From Pseudomonadota bacterium (GTDB taxonomy: Bacteria > Desulfobacterota > Syntrophorhabdia > Syntrophorhabdales > Syntrophorhabdaceae), in assembly GCA_026388245.1 (NCBI GenBank), contig JAPLKD010000093.1:1-44106 (forward strand): DNA of 44,106 bases, in the 5' to 3' direction. The position numbers and the translations under genes are program-made. Positions 1-9,239 of the stretch are shown one piece after another (position 1 is the first letter of the stretch; every line of letters begins with the position of its first letter). The notes under the pieces were generated by a model that saw only the letters and a program-made list of their open reading frames with translations, ran no database searches and had not been told where the DNA came from.

Positions 1-2814
1 ACGCTGTACCTCCGGGACATTTACCACACTCCCGATATTGATACCGCAGTTACAGACAAAAACTCCAATCCTTGGTTCTTCAGCATCCACGTCCTTCTCG
101 TCAGGCAGTTCTTTAATAATGAGATCTTTGCCACGCATATCGGCAATGACGGATCCTGCCTCGCATGCGGCGGCGCTTGCCTGCATAACCGTTTCAGGGA
201 TATCTTTCGGGGATTCACATGCGCCACTTGCAAAAATTCCCTCCCTGGAGGTGAGAAGCGCGTTTTTAGGGTTGGTCTTGACGAATCCGTACTCGTTAAG
301 CTCAACACCTATTGTTGCTGCAAGACGCGCAAGATTTTTTGACGGCCTCATGCCCACAGAGAGGACAATCAGGTCGAACATTTCCGATTTGAGCCCTCCA
401 TCCTCGTCAATATAGGCAATCTCAACATCCTTTGTCTGGCAGTCTTCAAGCACTCTCGATACAAGGGATTTAACATACCTTACCCCGTATTCCTTCTTTG
501 CCCGCTCATAATACTGGTCGAAGCCCTTCCCGTATGCCCTGATGTCCATGTAAAAGATAGTGGGTTCAATATCGTTCTGATGCTCTCTGGCGATAATGGC
601 CTCTTTTGTTGCATACATACAGCATACAGAAGAACAATATTCATTCACCTTGTCCCTGCTGCCCACGCACTGGATGAAGGCGATCTTATTGGGTATTTTC
701 CCGTCGGAAGGCCTCATTACCACACTTCCGGTAGGTCCCGTGGCAGAGAGAATTCTTTCAAATTCGACACTGGTGACGACATTTTGATATATACCGTAGC
801 CAAGTTCTTTTTTTGCACGGGCGTCATATTCATCGAAGCCGCTCGCAACGATGATGCTTCCCACCTGAATTATTTCTTCAGATGGTTCTTCAAGGTAATC
901 TATTGCTTCAGGCTTGCAGAATTCCTCGCAGATTTTACATCCCAGGCACCTCCTGCAATTGAGGCATCTTTCTGCCTCTTCCATGGCATCCTTCTCGCTC
1001 AAAGCAAGGTACACTTCGTCGAAGCCTTTTCGCTTATCTGCCGGTATTTCCGGTATGACAGCCCGCGCCTTCTTTTCTATAAAGGCCGGGACATCTTCCA
1101 CAAGCTTGTCTTCCTGCGCAAGCCTTCCTTCCTTTAAATCTTTGCCTTCAAGAAACCGCTTTATGGATTCTGCGGCAACCTGCCCCTGATGGACTGCATC
1201 TATTGCCGCCTTAGGTCCTGTAACTGCATCCCCGCCCGCAAAAACACCTTTTACTGTCGTTTCCAGTGTTACCGGGTCAGCCTTGATCCTGCCATCCCGG
1301 AGAAGCTCTATGTTGGCCGGGCCTTTTAAAAATCCCGTATCCATAGCCTGCCCGATGGCGAGAATCACTGTATCGGCACGAAAGCTTTGTGTTGTAAACT
1401 CATCATAACAGGGGCTGAACCTTCCTTCTTCATCAAATACGTCGCTGCACCGTTTACATTCTACCCCTGATACGATGCCGTCCGACGTGATAATCCGCTT
1501 TGGTCCCCATGTGGTGTGGATTTTAATGCCTTCTTCAACGGCCTGATCAATCTCCCACGTGTGCGCCGGCATCTCGTCCCATTTCTCAAGGCAAACCATG
1601 TGAACTTCATTCGCCCCAATTCTTTTGGCAGTTAATGCCACATCTATGGCCACGTTGCCGCCGCCGATGACCAAAACAATTTTTCCGGTCTGTACAGGCT
1701 CACCCTTATTCGCAGCCCTTAAAAAGTCTATGCCGCCAATGACACCCTTTGCGTTTTCATTTTCAATGCCGAGGGTTTTTCCACCGTGGGCGCCGAGCCC
1801 GATAAATGTGGCATCAAAGGCATTAAATATCTCATCTGCGGGGATATCTTTCCCGACACTCGTATTGTATGTAACCTCGATACCCATCTTTTCCACAATG
1901 GAAACTTCCCTGGCAAGCTCTTCCTTGGGGAGCCTGTAGGCAGGGATACCAAGGTAGAGCATACCGCCCAATTTGTCATGGGCCTCAAAGATCGTCACTG
2001 CATACCCGGCCTTCCTGAGGTCAATTGCACAGGCCAGACCTGCCGGTCCGCCGCCAATGATCGCCACCTTTTTGTCCTTATCGGGGCCCGTTTCCGGAAC
2101 AGGTATCTCCCTTTTATCCTTTTCATAATCGGCCACAAACCGTTTCAAGGCACAAATTGCAATAGGCTGGTCTGCCTTCCGGCCCCGCAGGCATACCTCC
2201 TCGCAGGGGTGGGCGCAGATCCGCCCGATAATACCGGGGAACGGCAGCCTTTCTCTTATGAGGTCAAGGGCTTCGAGGAACCTGCCCCCGGCAATGAGGC
2301 CCACATAATCACGTGCATTGAGGTTTACAGGACAATGATTCACACAGGGTGCGATCTCCCTGTCTATCATATATGTGGAAGGGATTGCCTGCGGAAAATT
2401 GATAAATGCCGCACCCCTTATTGACAACCCTTCGTTATAGTCGCTATCTACTTCCAACGGACAGCTTTGTGCGCAGAGTGCACAGGATGTACATTTTTCA
2501 GGCAATACCCGCCGCGGCCTTCTCTTTAATGTTACCGTGAAGTTACCGGCCGCACCCTCAAGACCCACCACCTCGGTATTCATGAGAAGTTCTATGTTGG
2601 GATTCCTTCCAACCTCCACAAGTTTCGGGGCCATGATACACATGGAACAGTCATTGGTTGGGAAGGTCTTGTCGAGCTGAGACATATTCCCGCCGATATT
2701 CGGTTTTTCATCGGCAAGGTAAACCCGGAAACCTGACTCAACAAGGTTAAGGGATGCCTCCATCCCGCCAATGCCACCACCGATAACAAGGACCTTGCCT
2801 ACTTTATCTGCCAT
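1..2814 (-). CDS. hdrA: HdrA-like flavoprotein with inserted GltD/NfnB-type NAD(P)H module (partial, runs off window)
   Basis: The frame is open from the ATG at 2814 to base 1 (938 codons, no stop), so the C-terminus is missing. An N-terminal FAD Rossmann motif (VIGGGIGG, residues 10-17) and CSMCIMAPKLVE (56-67) are typical of HdrA, followed by a CTSCALCAQSCP 4Fe-4S motif near 108-119. From about residue 155 to 600 lies a complete GltD/NfnB-like module: a Cys-rich N-terminal helical domain (CVNHCPVN, ICAHPCEEVC), a second FAD site (IIGGGPAGLA) and an NAD(P)H site (VIGGGNVAIDVA). The HdrA core then resumes with CLNCRRCLGCKICEEFC and CVGSRD...CSSVCC. At about residue 918 a fresh HdrA N-terminal-type motif (VFVCNCGINIG) begins, so a second HdrA-like module probably follows outside the window. 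Expected role: cytosolic electron-bifurcating flavin centre using NAD(P)H, ferredoxin and the HdrBC/MetVF partners. The family is clear; the electron partners are inferred. Confidence 0.9.
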   Translation of the reverse strand, partial: MADKVGKVLVIGGGIGGMEASLNLVESGFRVYLADEKPNIGGNMSQLDKTFPTNDCSMCIMAPKLVEVGRNPNIELLMNTEVVGLEGAAGNFTVTLKRRPRRVLPEKCTSCALCAQSCPLEVDSDYNEGLSIRGAAFINFPQAIPSTYMIDREIAPCVNHCPVNLNARDYVGLIAGGRFLEALDLIRERLPFPGIIGRICAHPCEEVCLRGRKADQPIAICALKRFVADYEKDKREIPVPETGPDKDKKVAIIGGGPAGLACAIDLRKAGYAVTIFEAHDKLGGMLYLGIPAYRLPKEELAREVSIVEKMGIEVTYNTSVGKDIPADEIFNAFDATFIGLGAHGGKTLGIENENAKGVIGGIDFLRAANKGEPVQTGKIVLVIGGGNVAIDVALTAKRIGANEVHMVCLEKWDEMPAHTWEIDQAVEEGIKIHTTWGPKRIITSDGIVSGVECKRCSDVFDEEGRFSPCYDEFTTQSFRADTVILAIGQAMDTGFLKGPANIELLRDGRIKADPVTLETTVKGVFAGGDAVTGPKAAIDAVHQGQVAAESIKRFLEGKDLKEGRLAQEDKLVEDVPAFIEKKARAVIPEIPADKRKGFDEVYLALSEKDAMEEAERCLNCRRCLGCKICEEFCKPEAIDYLEEPSEEIIQVGSIIVASGFDEYDARAKKELGYGIYQNVVTSVEFERILSATGPTGSVVMRPSDGKIPNKIAFIQCVGSRDKVNEYCSSVCCMYATKEAIIAREHQNDIEPTIFYMDIRAYGKGFDQYYERAKKEYGVRYVKSLVSRVLEDCQTKDVEIAYIDEDGGLKSEMFDLIVLSVGMRPSKNLARLAATIGVELNEYGFVKTNPKNALLTSREGIFASGACESPKDIPETVMQASAAACEAGSVIADMRGKDLIIKELPDEKDVDAEEPRIGVFVCNCGINIGSVVNVPEVQR

Positions 2815-2982
2815 ATCTTAAACCTGCTGAAGCACCAAATCCCAATATAATTCTAAATTTAAATATTAAATGTTTTGAACGTATTTTGAGGATTTGAATT
2901 TTGAACATTTGGATTTGTTTATACATGAGAATTTCGGATTGTCCCTCCTTTGTCGGGATTAAAACGTGCGGGTTTGTATTCA
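2815..2982. repeat. Dispersed low-complexity repeats between hdrA and the winged-helix gene
   Basis: The gap is AT-rich and made of near-repeated words built on AATTCTAAATTTAAAT and TTTTGAATTTTGAAC. It ends with a copy of a dispersed word, TTGTCCCTCC-TTT-GTCGGGATT (about 2938-2961), that recurs at about 4314-4337. No gene or credible promoter is seen. Confidence 0.6.
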
Positions 2983-3339
2983 TCAAGATATTTTCCTCCG
3001 AAACTTCGGGTCTCTTCCCTCACGTCCTGTTATTTCCACCAGGTTTTTTCTCATCATTTCCTTTATATGGTTAAATACCCTATCTTTTCCAATGCCCAGT
3101 TTTCCAGAAAGACCCGGTACTGTGTCCGCACCCTGCGATAACGCTTCAAGTATACGCGCCCTCTCAAATGTAGTATCGAGCAGGGGGTTGAAAACGAGTG
3201 AAAATTGCCTGTCAGTAAAACGTTCCCCATATACGTTTCCTTCTTTCAGGGCATCCTTCTTTCCTGTGAGCCGCTCAAGCCGCGCGGCTCCATCAGGATC
3301 ATGTGTTTTTATGAACTGCAACTTCTCGTCTGTTTCCAT
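2983..3339 (-). CDS. Small winged-helix (ArsR-like) protein in the hdr gene set
   Basis: This 118-residue protein has an N-terminal helical stretch and a C-terminal helix-turn-helix/winged-helix domain (about residues 58-115). Its recognition region contains GLSGKLGIGKDRVFNHIKEM, followed by a basic wing ending in REGRDPKFRRKIS. The start is the ATG at 3339. It sits between hdrB and hdrA on the same strand and is probably co-transcribed. No membrane segment or metal-binding cysteines are visible, so it is not an obvious metal sensor. It could be a local transcription regulator or a structural partner of the Hdr complex; the sequence does not decide. The surrounding gaps are filled by dispersed repeats rather than by its own visible promoter. 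Confidence 0.75.
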   Translation of the reverse strand: METDEKLQFIKTHDPDGAARLERLTGKKDALKEGNVYGERFTDRQFSLVFNPLLDTTFERARILEALSQGADTVPGLSGKLGIGKDRVFNHIKEMMRKNLVEITGREGRDPKFRRKIS

Positions 3340-3352
3340 TTTCGTTTATAAC

Positions 3353-3439
3353 CTTTTTGTTTCTTTTGTTTCTTTAGTTTTTCTGGTTTCTTTGGTTTTA
3401 ACAAAAGAAACGAAAGAAACAAAACAAACCAGAGAAACG
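3353..3439. repeat. Imperfect hairpin repeat of GTTTCTTT/AAAGAAAC words (copy 1)
   Basis: Roughly 85 bases of GTTTCTTT-GGTTTCTTT-type words are followed by their inverted counterpart (AAAGAAACGAAAGAAAC), giving a long imperfect palindrome. A second copy in the same orientation lies at 30833-30917, before murD. It has no coding role here; translated peptides from it (VSLVFLV..., KETKETK...) are artefacts. Confidence 0.75.
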
Positions 3440-4297
3440 TTATTTCTTCTTAACCTTCTTCACCGCTCCATCCACCGGTATGATGTGCGACCCGCTGCCG
3501 GAAAGCCTTCCAAATAGGGCAAGCTCAAAAACCTCCGACAAAAACAGGACAGGCAGGTTATCCTCAGCCTTCCCAAGATAGGGCAGGAGGTCAAGGTTCA
3601 TCTGGCAAAGCGGACAAGAGGTTACAATCATATCTGCCCCGGTTGTAAGCGCCATATCCATAATTTTACTCGATAATCTTAATGTAGTGTCTTTGTTTGT
3701 GAGGGTTTTGCCTGCACCGCAGCATTCCATTTTAAAAGGCCATTTTACGAGTTTCGTCCCCGCTGCCCAGAGGAGGGTATCCATGCTCACAGGGTCTTCA
3801 ACATCATCGAAGGTCTTCACGCCGGGAATCCTTGTCAGGACGCACCCGTAATAAGGGACAACCTTTATGGCAGAAAGGTCGTACTGAATCTCCCTGGCGA
3901 TTCGCTCAATCCCGACATAATCGTGAAATACTTCAATGATATTCTTTATCTCTATCGTACCGAGACACTGAAGGGGGGATATAAGCTTGTTGATTTCTTC
4001 TCTCAGTTCTTTATCTTTGGATATCTTCTCATTGGTAATTTTTGACCTGTTGTAGCAGGCTGAACAGGGCGCAAAGAAATGGTTGCCGTCGGCTTCCGCC
4101 ATGGCGATATTCCTTGCAGCAAGGACGTGTGCAAGCGTTTCATCCACTGTGTGTGCAGCAGAGGCCCCGCAACAGGACCAATCGCTCAATTCCTTCAGCC
4201 TGATTCCGTAAAAAGAGCATACCTCCTTGATCGATGTTTCGTAAAATTTACTTGATGTCTTTAGTGAACATCCGGGGTAGTAGGTTAGGGTTGCCAT
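3440..4297 (-). CDS. hdrB: Heterodisulfide reductase subunit B-like protein
   Basis: This 285-residue protein carries two CCG domains, the hallmark of HdrB: C10 with CCG at 42-44 and CSAC at 78-81, then a second set with YYGC, ECCGAGKT and TSCPLC. In characterised HdrB these cysteines bind two noncubane 4Fe-4S clusters that handle disulfide or related two-electron chemistry. It lies downstream of hdrC and upstream of the winged-helix gene and hdrA. The ATG at 4297 is the only sensible start, but the nearest strong Shine-Dalgarno-like sequence (GGAGGAGGG) is about 20 bases upstream because a dispersed repeat lies in between. The C-terminus ends in a basic tail (VKKVKKK) that abuts another repeat. 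In this operon the physiological substrate need not be a CoB-CoM heterodisulfide. Confidence 0.93.
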   Translation of the reverse strand: MATLTYYPGCSLKTSSKFYETSIKEVCSFYGIRLKELSDWSCCGASAAHTVDETLAHVLAARNIAMAEADGNHFFAPCSACYNRSKITNEKISKDKELREEINKLISPLQCLGTIEIKNIIEVFHDYVGIERIAREIQYDLSAIKVVPYYGCVLTRIPGVKTFDDVEDPVSMDTLLWAAGTKLVKWPFKMECCGAGKTLTNKDTTLRLSSKIMDMALTTGADMIVTSCPLCQMNLDLLPYLGKAEDNLPVLFLSEVFELALFGRLSGSGSHIIPVDGAVKKVKKK

Positions 4298-4440
4298 AGT
4301 TAAAGTTTTGAGTTGTCCCTCCTCCGTCGGGATTGAACCTTATGAGTTTTGAGTTTTGAGTTAAATACCACAACAAAAAACTTATCGATGTTCTGCGTTC
4401 TAAAATTCAAAATTCTAAATTCGCAATTCGCAATTGAATG
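4298..4440. repeat. Dispersed low-complexity repeats between hdrC and hdrB
   Basis: The gap holds three repeat words also found elsewhere in the window: GAGTTTTGAGTTTTGAGTT (compare 18083-18150), TTGTCCCTCC-TCC-GTCGGGATT (compare 2938-2961), and AATTCAAAATTCTAAATTCG (compare 2850-2870). No gene is seen. Confidence 0.65.
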
Positions 4441-4445
4441 CCTTC

Positions 4446-4985
4446 TCACCTTCCTAACCTCTCACCTACTATTTTCTTAAATATCTCTCTCAACTGCTTC
4501 CTGTCCTTCACATTATGCGGGAGGATGCCCATTCTACCTTTTAAAAACATGCCTATGCCCATCTTTGCATCACTGAAAAGGTCTCTCTTTGCCAGCTTAT
4601 AGTTCATGATCGCCTCCAGTTCATGGAGTTTCCCGTGTTTTCTCACGCTGTCCAGAAAAAAACTGTCAAAAAGCCATGTGTCTTTGTCTGCTTCACAATG
4701 CTCTTTTACCGATATTTTCCGCAGCGCGTCAAAGATACGGGCAACATCTATATCATTGGGGCACCTGACACTGCATGTTATGCACTGCAGACATGTCCAT
4801 ATGCTCTTCGATGTAAGAACCTTTTCTTTATTGCCGAGGATTATGTGTCTGATGATCCTGTGGGGAACTATATCCATTTCGGCTGCCACAGGACAGCCAT
4901 TTGTGCACTTATAGCACTGGTAGCATGTTGATATTTTCTCTCCCGATACCTTCTCTGTTTCATGCAAAAATTCCAGGTTGTCCAT
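4446..4985 (-). CDS. hdrC: Heterodisulfide reductase subunit C-like ferredoxin
   Basis: This 179-residue protein has two classical 4Fe-4S motifs, C21-C24-C27-C31 (CYQCYKCTNGCP) and C65-C68-C71-C75 (CLQCITCSVRCP), followed by an all-helical C-terminal part, as in HdrC. HdrC normally wires electrons from HdrA to HdrB. The start is the ATG at 4985 with AAGG upstream. It follows the glutamate synthase GATase subunit by 34 bases and precedes hdrB, so it belongs to the same transcript. Length and motif spacing fit the family. Confidence 0.92.
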   Translation of the reverse strand: MDNLEFLHETEKVSGEKISTCYQCYKCTNGCPVAAEMDIVPHRIIRHIILGNKEKVLTSKSIWTCLQCITCSVRCPNDIDVARIFDALRKISVKEHCEADKDTWLFDSFFLDSVRKHGKLHELEAIMNYKLAKRDLFSDAKMGIGMFLKGRMGILPHNVKDRKQLREIFKKIVGERLGR

Positions 4986-5019
4986 GTAACCTTAAAAAAA
5001 CCTCATTCTCATGCATGTA

Positions 5020-7707
5020 TTATAATGCAGTACGTGGCAGAATGGAAGACAATACATAATCCCCTGTCGTCCATTCCTCGTTTGCCGTAAGCGTTGCCGC
5101 ACTGCCGGAAAGTACGGAAAGCTTTACAGCGCCGATGGTACGGTATACCTCTTCCGGCTGACGCCTTTTCCCATCCACCGTGAGCAGGTGCCCATCAATA
5201 GATATGCCAAAAAGCCTTTCGTTTTCTTTAAGATAGGGGAGGATAAGCTCCCAGTCACGCCCGTTGAAGGGAAGAATCTGTCCGCCGTTTAATTGCTCCG
5301 GAACAATCCTGCCATAGGGGTCACGGACAAAAATAGCCCCACCGGATGCCAATGAAAAGATGTTTGATCCGGGGTAGGGTGTTTCCTGTGGGATCACATT
5401 TCCGTCACTGTCGAAGGTTAAAGCGTTCAGGATGACAAAGCCGCCGCCATTGTAAGGGTCCCCTGCCATGAAGGATTCTGCAAGGAAATCAAGCGCTGTG
5501 CCGTTGATGATAACCCTCGGTTTTCCCACTGCATTAATGAGCGGACGGCCTGCGGCATTTCCCATAACATAGACCTCGCCGCCTTTTGCACCATACATGA
5601 AGGTCTGCCCGACATCACCGTACACAACAAGTTTGCCTGATTTTAAAATCTGCCCCAGTTGGTCCTGGGCATTGCCGTGAACGTACATCTCAAGCCCATC
5701 GATACCGGAGGCAAGGTAATCACCGCTGGAGTTATAGACATCAATGCGCACACCTTTTGCCTGGGGACCGAAGCCACATCCGAGAAAACGCTGACCACGG
5801 TGGCCGAAGCAGATAAATTGCCTCCAGCCGAACCGGTATGCATCAGATATAATGCGTGCAAAGGAATCATCGCCTTCGGGTTGAAACTGTGCTGCATCTG
5901 CCAAAAGCACCTCTTCGCCGGGCTTGGGCGCACGAAGTTTCTCGCGGGATTCAAAATCTATCCGTGCATAACACCCTGCCGGCGCTCCATTCAGGATGGG
6001 CACCGACCGGAAGGTAGTATCAAGGGAGTTAAGAATCATCTGTAAGATCGAGCGGCGTCTTTTGCTACCCGTTGAATATCGACGGTCAAGCAACAGGGTA
6101 AGGAGTTCAATGACAGGGCCTTTAATGCGTTCATTTTCTGCCAGAACAGTAAGGTGGTTGAGCATAGTAAGCATATCCCCATAGTCCCACGATACAATAT
6201 TCTTTTTGAGTGATATAAAAACCTCAGCGGTTTTGCCTTGAGAAAGTTTTTTCTCAACCTCGCCAGCCAGACCAATGTCAATAATTGAAAGGGACTGTTC
6301 CTTTGTAAAATCACAAGGGACATGATTTTTCGGCACATCAATAACCCGTCCGAACTTATCGGCGCACGTGAGGTCCATATGCCCGGGCGAGGATTCTTTA
6401 ATGGTAAATATAAAAGAACCACCATCCGTATAGCTGCCGCCGCGGGCATTCCAGTACTGGTCGGCCACCGTTCCGAACCGCGGGTCTTCCTTTGCAAGGC
6501 TTTCGAGCGTTGCATCAATGGCCTGTTTCTCAGAGCAGATAAGACCGATTTCCACATCTCCTTTCTGCAAAGCAAAGACCTGGGGCCGCAGCATTGCTGT
6601 ATCTGTGATACCAATAAGCTGAAACTGTTTGTTGCGGACATCGGTGCGGGCAATGATAAAAAACCATGGACCATCAGGCGAACCGTGAATATGCGCAGCC
6701 TGAATCTGTCTGTATATACGCTGCTTGTCAACGGAAAGCTTGTCAAAGTCCATTTCTGAGGTGGGTGCTAAGGCCTCGATGATATACTCGAGGGGATATC
6801 CGTATACCCTGTTCAGGAGGTCAAAGACCTGTACGGAAACCTCTGTATCGGTGAGGAACAGGGGGTAAATATTTCTCTGTTTCAGATATTCGGAGACAGA
6901 GTAGTAATTGGCAAAGTCACCATTGTGCACAAGCGCCTCATCCAGCCCGATAAAGGGATGGGCACCACCGGGATGCCATACACGACCTTTCGTGGGGTAG
7001 CGCTGATGGGCAATCCATATATGCGCATCAAAATTGTCGAGTTTGTAGTACCGGGACACCTGTTCAGCGTATCCTACGATCTTTAGTATCATCATATTCC
7101 TGCCATGGGAGAGAACAAAGGCCCTCTTCTCACCAAGGGAGCTGTAAAGGGCAAGGTTAAGCCGGTAAGTATTCTGATAGATAAATTCCTCTTCTGCCTT
7201 ATCTGCCGGCAGCATCTCCAGGTTGCGTTCTTTCTGAAAATGGGCGAGGACTTCGGGCTTCACGCGCACAAAGTACCGTTTCACCTGAGGAGGCTTTACC
7301 TCAAGCCCCGGTATATCCCTGTAATCATCAATGGTGTCCAGAAACGATTCATGGTCAACACGGAAGTGGGGACGGATAAAGCGTGCTTCCATCCCGGGTA
7401 ATACCGATTCATCGAGAAGGGCAATCTGAAGGAGAAAATCATTATCCAGTATCTCCTGGCTTACACCCAGTTTGCCCGGGATTAAACCTACAGCGGCAAG
7501 ACCGCCGCCCTTTCCGTTACCACGATTGTGCATCTGCACCGAAGGCTCATATATATGCCGCCCGCTCACCGGTATGCTGCTGGCAAACCCCGTGACGCCG
7601 CAACCGCCTTCCTCTGCTTCTATGCCACTCTGTTTCACAAGGTTTCCGGCATCCCGGAGATGGTAACGTGCATCAATCATTGCCTGAGCTATGTTTTTAT
7701 GTCTCAT
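5020..7707 (-). CDS. Glutamate synthase subunit: class II glutamine amidotransferase plus GXGXG domain
   Basis: The N-terminal half is a class II (Ntn) glutamine amidotransferase domain and the C-terminal half (about 600-800) is the GXGXG beta-helix domain with repeated Gly-rich turns (GDVGQTFMYGAKGG, VYVMGNAAG). Archaeal glutamate synthases carry these as separate proteins (GltB1, GltB3); here they are fused in 895 residues. The amidotransferase should release ammonia from glutamine for the neighbouring FMN subunit. The likely nucleophile is C36 in EEGGCGVTGF, so the first 35 residues would be a propeptide. LVHNGDFANY and HQRYPTKG motifs support the fold. I chose the ATG at 7707 because GAGAGG sits 8 bases upstream; a TTG at 7734 is possible. 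It overlaps the end of the upstream FMN gene by nothing but is only one base away. Confidence 0.88.
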   Translation of the reverse strand: MRHKNIAQAMIDARYHLRDAGNLVKQSGIEAEEGGCGVTGFASSIPVSGRHIYEPSVQMHNRGNGKGGGLAAVGLIPGKLGVSQEILDNDFLLQIALLDESVLPGMEARFIRPHFRVDHESFLDTIDDYRDIPGLEVKPPQVKRYFVRVKPEVLAHFQKERNLEMLPADKAEEEFIYQNTYRLNLALYSSLGEKRAFVLSHGRNMMILKIVGYAEQVSRYYKLDNFDAHIWIAHQRYPTKGRVWHPGGAHPFIGLDEALVHNGDFANYYSVSEYLKQRNIYPLFLTDTEVSVQVFDLLNRVYGYPLEYIIEALAPTSEMDFDKLSVDKQRIYRQIQAAHIHGSPDGPWFFIIARTDVRNKQFQLIGITDTAMLRPQVFALQKGDVEIGLICSEKQAIDATLESLAKEDPRFGTVADQYWNARGGSYTDGGSFIFTIKESSPGHMDLTCADKFGRVIDVPKNHVPCDFTKEQSLSIIDIGLAGEVEKKLSQGKTAEVFISLKKNIVSWDYGDMLTMLNHLTVLAENERIKGPVIELLTLLLDRRYSTGSKRRRSILQMILNSLDTTFRSVPILNGAPAGCYARIDFESREKLRAPKPGEEVLLADAAQFQPEGDDSFARIISDAYRFGWRQFICFGHRGQRFLGCGFGPQAKGVRIDVYNSSGDYLASGIDGLEMYVHGNAQDQLGQILKSGKLVVYGDVGQTFMYGAKGGEVYVMGNAAGRPLINAVGKPRVIINGTALDFLAESFMAGDPYNGGGFVILNALTFDSDGNVIPQETPYPGSNIFSLASGGAIFVRDPYGRIVPEQLNGGQILPFNGRDWELILPYLKENERLFGISIDGHLLTVDGKRRQPEEVYRTIGAVKLSVLSGSAATLTANEEWTTGDYVLSSILPRTAL

Positions 7708-7708
7708 G

Positions 7709-9235
7709 TCAAAACCTCTCAAGTTCTCCTTCAATCTCTTCCTGTTTTATATAATCAAGGTGGGCGAGGACATCGAAACGCCCTACCAGCTCTGTTACGC
7801 TCTTCATGCCAAGCTTCTTCAGTATAGCAATAAGCTGATGGCGCCATGCCATATACATATTGATGATACGCCGGGTACCCCATTCAAGTTCCATGAGGCC
7901 CGTAAGTTCTTCGTCCGTTGTGGCAATGCCCCGTGCGCAGCCCCGGCCCGATTCACAGTGGTGACAACGGATGCACTCAAGGGCAACAAGATCGGCTGTA
8001 CCGAGGCAAACTCCATCGGCGCCCATGGCAATGGCCTTTGCCATATCATAGGCCGTGCGAATGCCACCGCTTGCTATAATCGTTATCTTGTCCCTGATTC
8101 CTTCCGCCAGGAGGAATTTGTGAACCTTGGGAAGTGCGTACTCTATGGGCATGGCGATATTCTTTTTTGCTATATCGGGAGCAGCGCCTGTCCCGCCGTA
8201 ACTCCCATCAAGCTGAACAATATGGGCTCCGGCATAGTAGCTTCCCACTGTCACCATGTCCACATCGGTAGGTGTCGATACCTTCACCGACACGAGGGCC
8301 TTGGAATTGGTCTCCTTAATCCAGTCCACATGTTTCTTGTGATCTTCAACCGAGTAAACGCTGTGAAACGGAAAAGGGGAAAAGAGCGCACTGCCTTCTA
8401 CGGCCTCGCGCATCTGCGCAACACGGGGGGTCACTTTATCTCCCAGCAGGTGTCCGCCGAGACCGGGTTTTGCGCCCTGGGCATATTTGAACTCCACAAT
8501 ACGCACCCTTTTGATCGTTTCTTCCCGTACACCAAAAAGTCCGGTTGCTACCTGTGTAATGATGTGGTCGTCGTAATCCATGAGCTCTTCAGGGTAGCCC
8601 CCTTCACCGGTGCAGCAGAAGGTACCCAGCGCCACGGCAGCCCTGACACGGGAAAGCATCGTTATGATACTTACCGAGCCGAAAGACATGCCTCCTAAAT
8701 AAAAGGGCACGGGAATCGTTATCTTTGGGCGGGAATCGTCCGAACGGTTCAACTCGATTGCTGTCGATACGTCCTCAAATCCCTCCTCGTTTCCCCTGTT
8801 TTCCTTTGGGAATATGAAACGGAGTTTATCGAAGCCTCCGCCTGAATCACCCGTTTTATAATTCAAGCCCTGATGCGGGATCTCGCCGGTCTCTGCCATA
8901 TGCCAGGTGCTTGCGAGGAGGTCGGCAGTCCACCGTCTGTCACCCAGTATCTCAAAGGCAGGGTTGACCGTCACGGTGATGGCCTTTTCAGGACACCTGT
9001 TTACGCAATAAAATTCATTTATGCTGCATGTAAACCCGGTACAGAAATGGTCACAGGCCGCCTTCGGCCATTTTGCACCTTTTTTATAGACACCATAAGG
9101 ACAGAGTTCAATGCATAACCCGCAGTTGTTACAGGATTTGTTTATTGCAATGCGGTATCTGCCAAGGGCATTCCTGAAGCGGCTCGGCACTTCTTTTATA
9201 TCCGGAAAATCAAATTTTTGCGGTTCGGATGGCAT
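7709..9235 (-). CDS. gltB2: Glutamate synthase FMN-binding subunit with ferredoxin domain
   Basis: This 508-residue protein has an N-terminal ferredoxin-like domain (C35-C38-C41-C45, CNNCGLCIELCP, plus further cysteines) and a C-terminal FMN-binding (beta/alpha)8 barrel. Barrel landmarks are intact: GEGGYPEE, YAQGAKPGLGGHLLGDKV, DGSYGGTGAAP, IASGGIRTAYDMAKA and the Fe-S loop ECIRCHHCESGRGC. The reaction expected is reductive amination of 2-oxoglutarate to glutamate with ammonia channelled from the amidotransferase subunit. The start is the ATG at 9235, with AGGGG upstream and only four bases after the preceding stop; an in-frame ATG further upstream at 9361 would lie inside the neighbouring gene and lacks support. 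It is the catalytically complete member of a tandem pair. Confidence 0.92.
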   Translation of the reverse strand: MPSEPQKFDFPDIKEVPSRFRNALGRYRIAINKSCNNCGLCIELCPYGVYKKGAKWPKAACDHFCTGFTCSINEFYCVNRCPEKAITVTVNPAFEILGDRRWTADLLASTWHMAETGEIPHQGLNYKTGDSGGGFDKLRFIFPKENRGNEEGFEDVSTAIELNRSDDSRPKITIPVPFYLGGMSFGSVSIITMLSRVRAAVALGTFCCTGEGGYPEELMDYDDHIITQVATGLFGVREETIKRVRIVEFKYAQGAKPGLGGHLLGDKVTPRVAQMREAVEGSALFSPFPFHSVYSVEDHKKHVDWIKETNSKALVSVKVSTPTDVDMVTVGSYYAGAHIVQLDGSYGGTGAAPDIAKKNIAMPIEYALPKVHKFLLAEGIRDKITIIASGGIRTAYDMAKAIAMGADGVCLGTADLVALECIRCHHCESGRGCARGIATTDEELTGLMELEWGTRRIINMYMAWRHQLIAILKKLGMKSVTELVGRFDVLAHLDYIKQEEIEGELERF

Positions 9236-9239
9236 TAGC

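Noticed and set aside
7691-8698. Plus-strand reading frame of 335 codons
   Set aside because: It is the antisense shadow of the intact FMN glutamate synthase gene and has no family motif.
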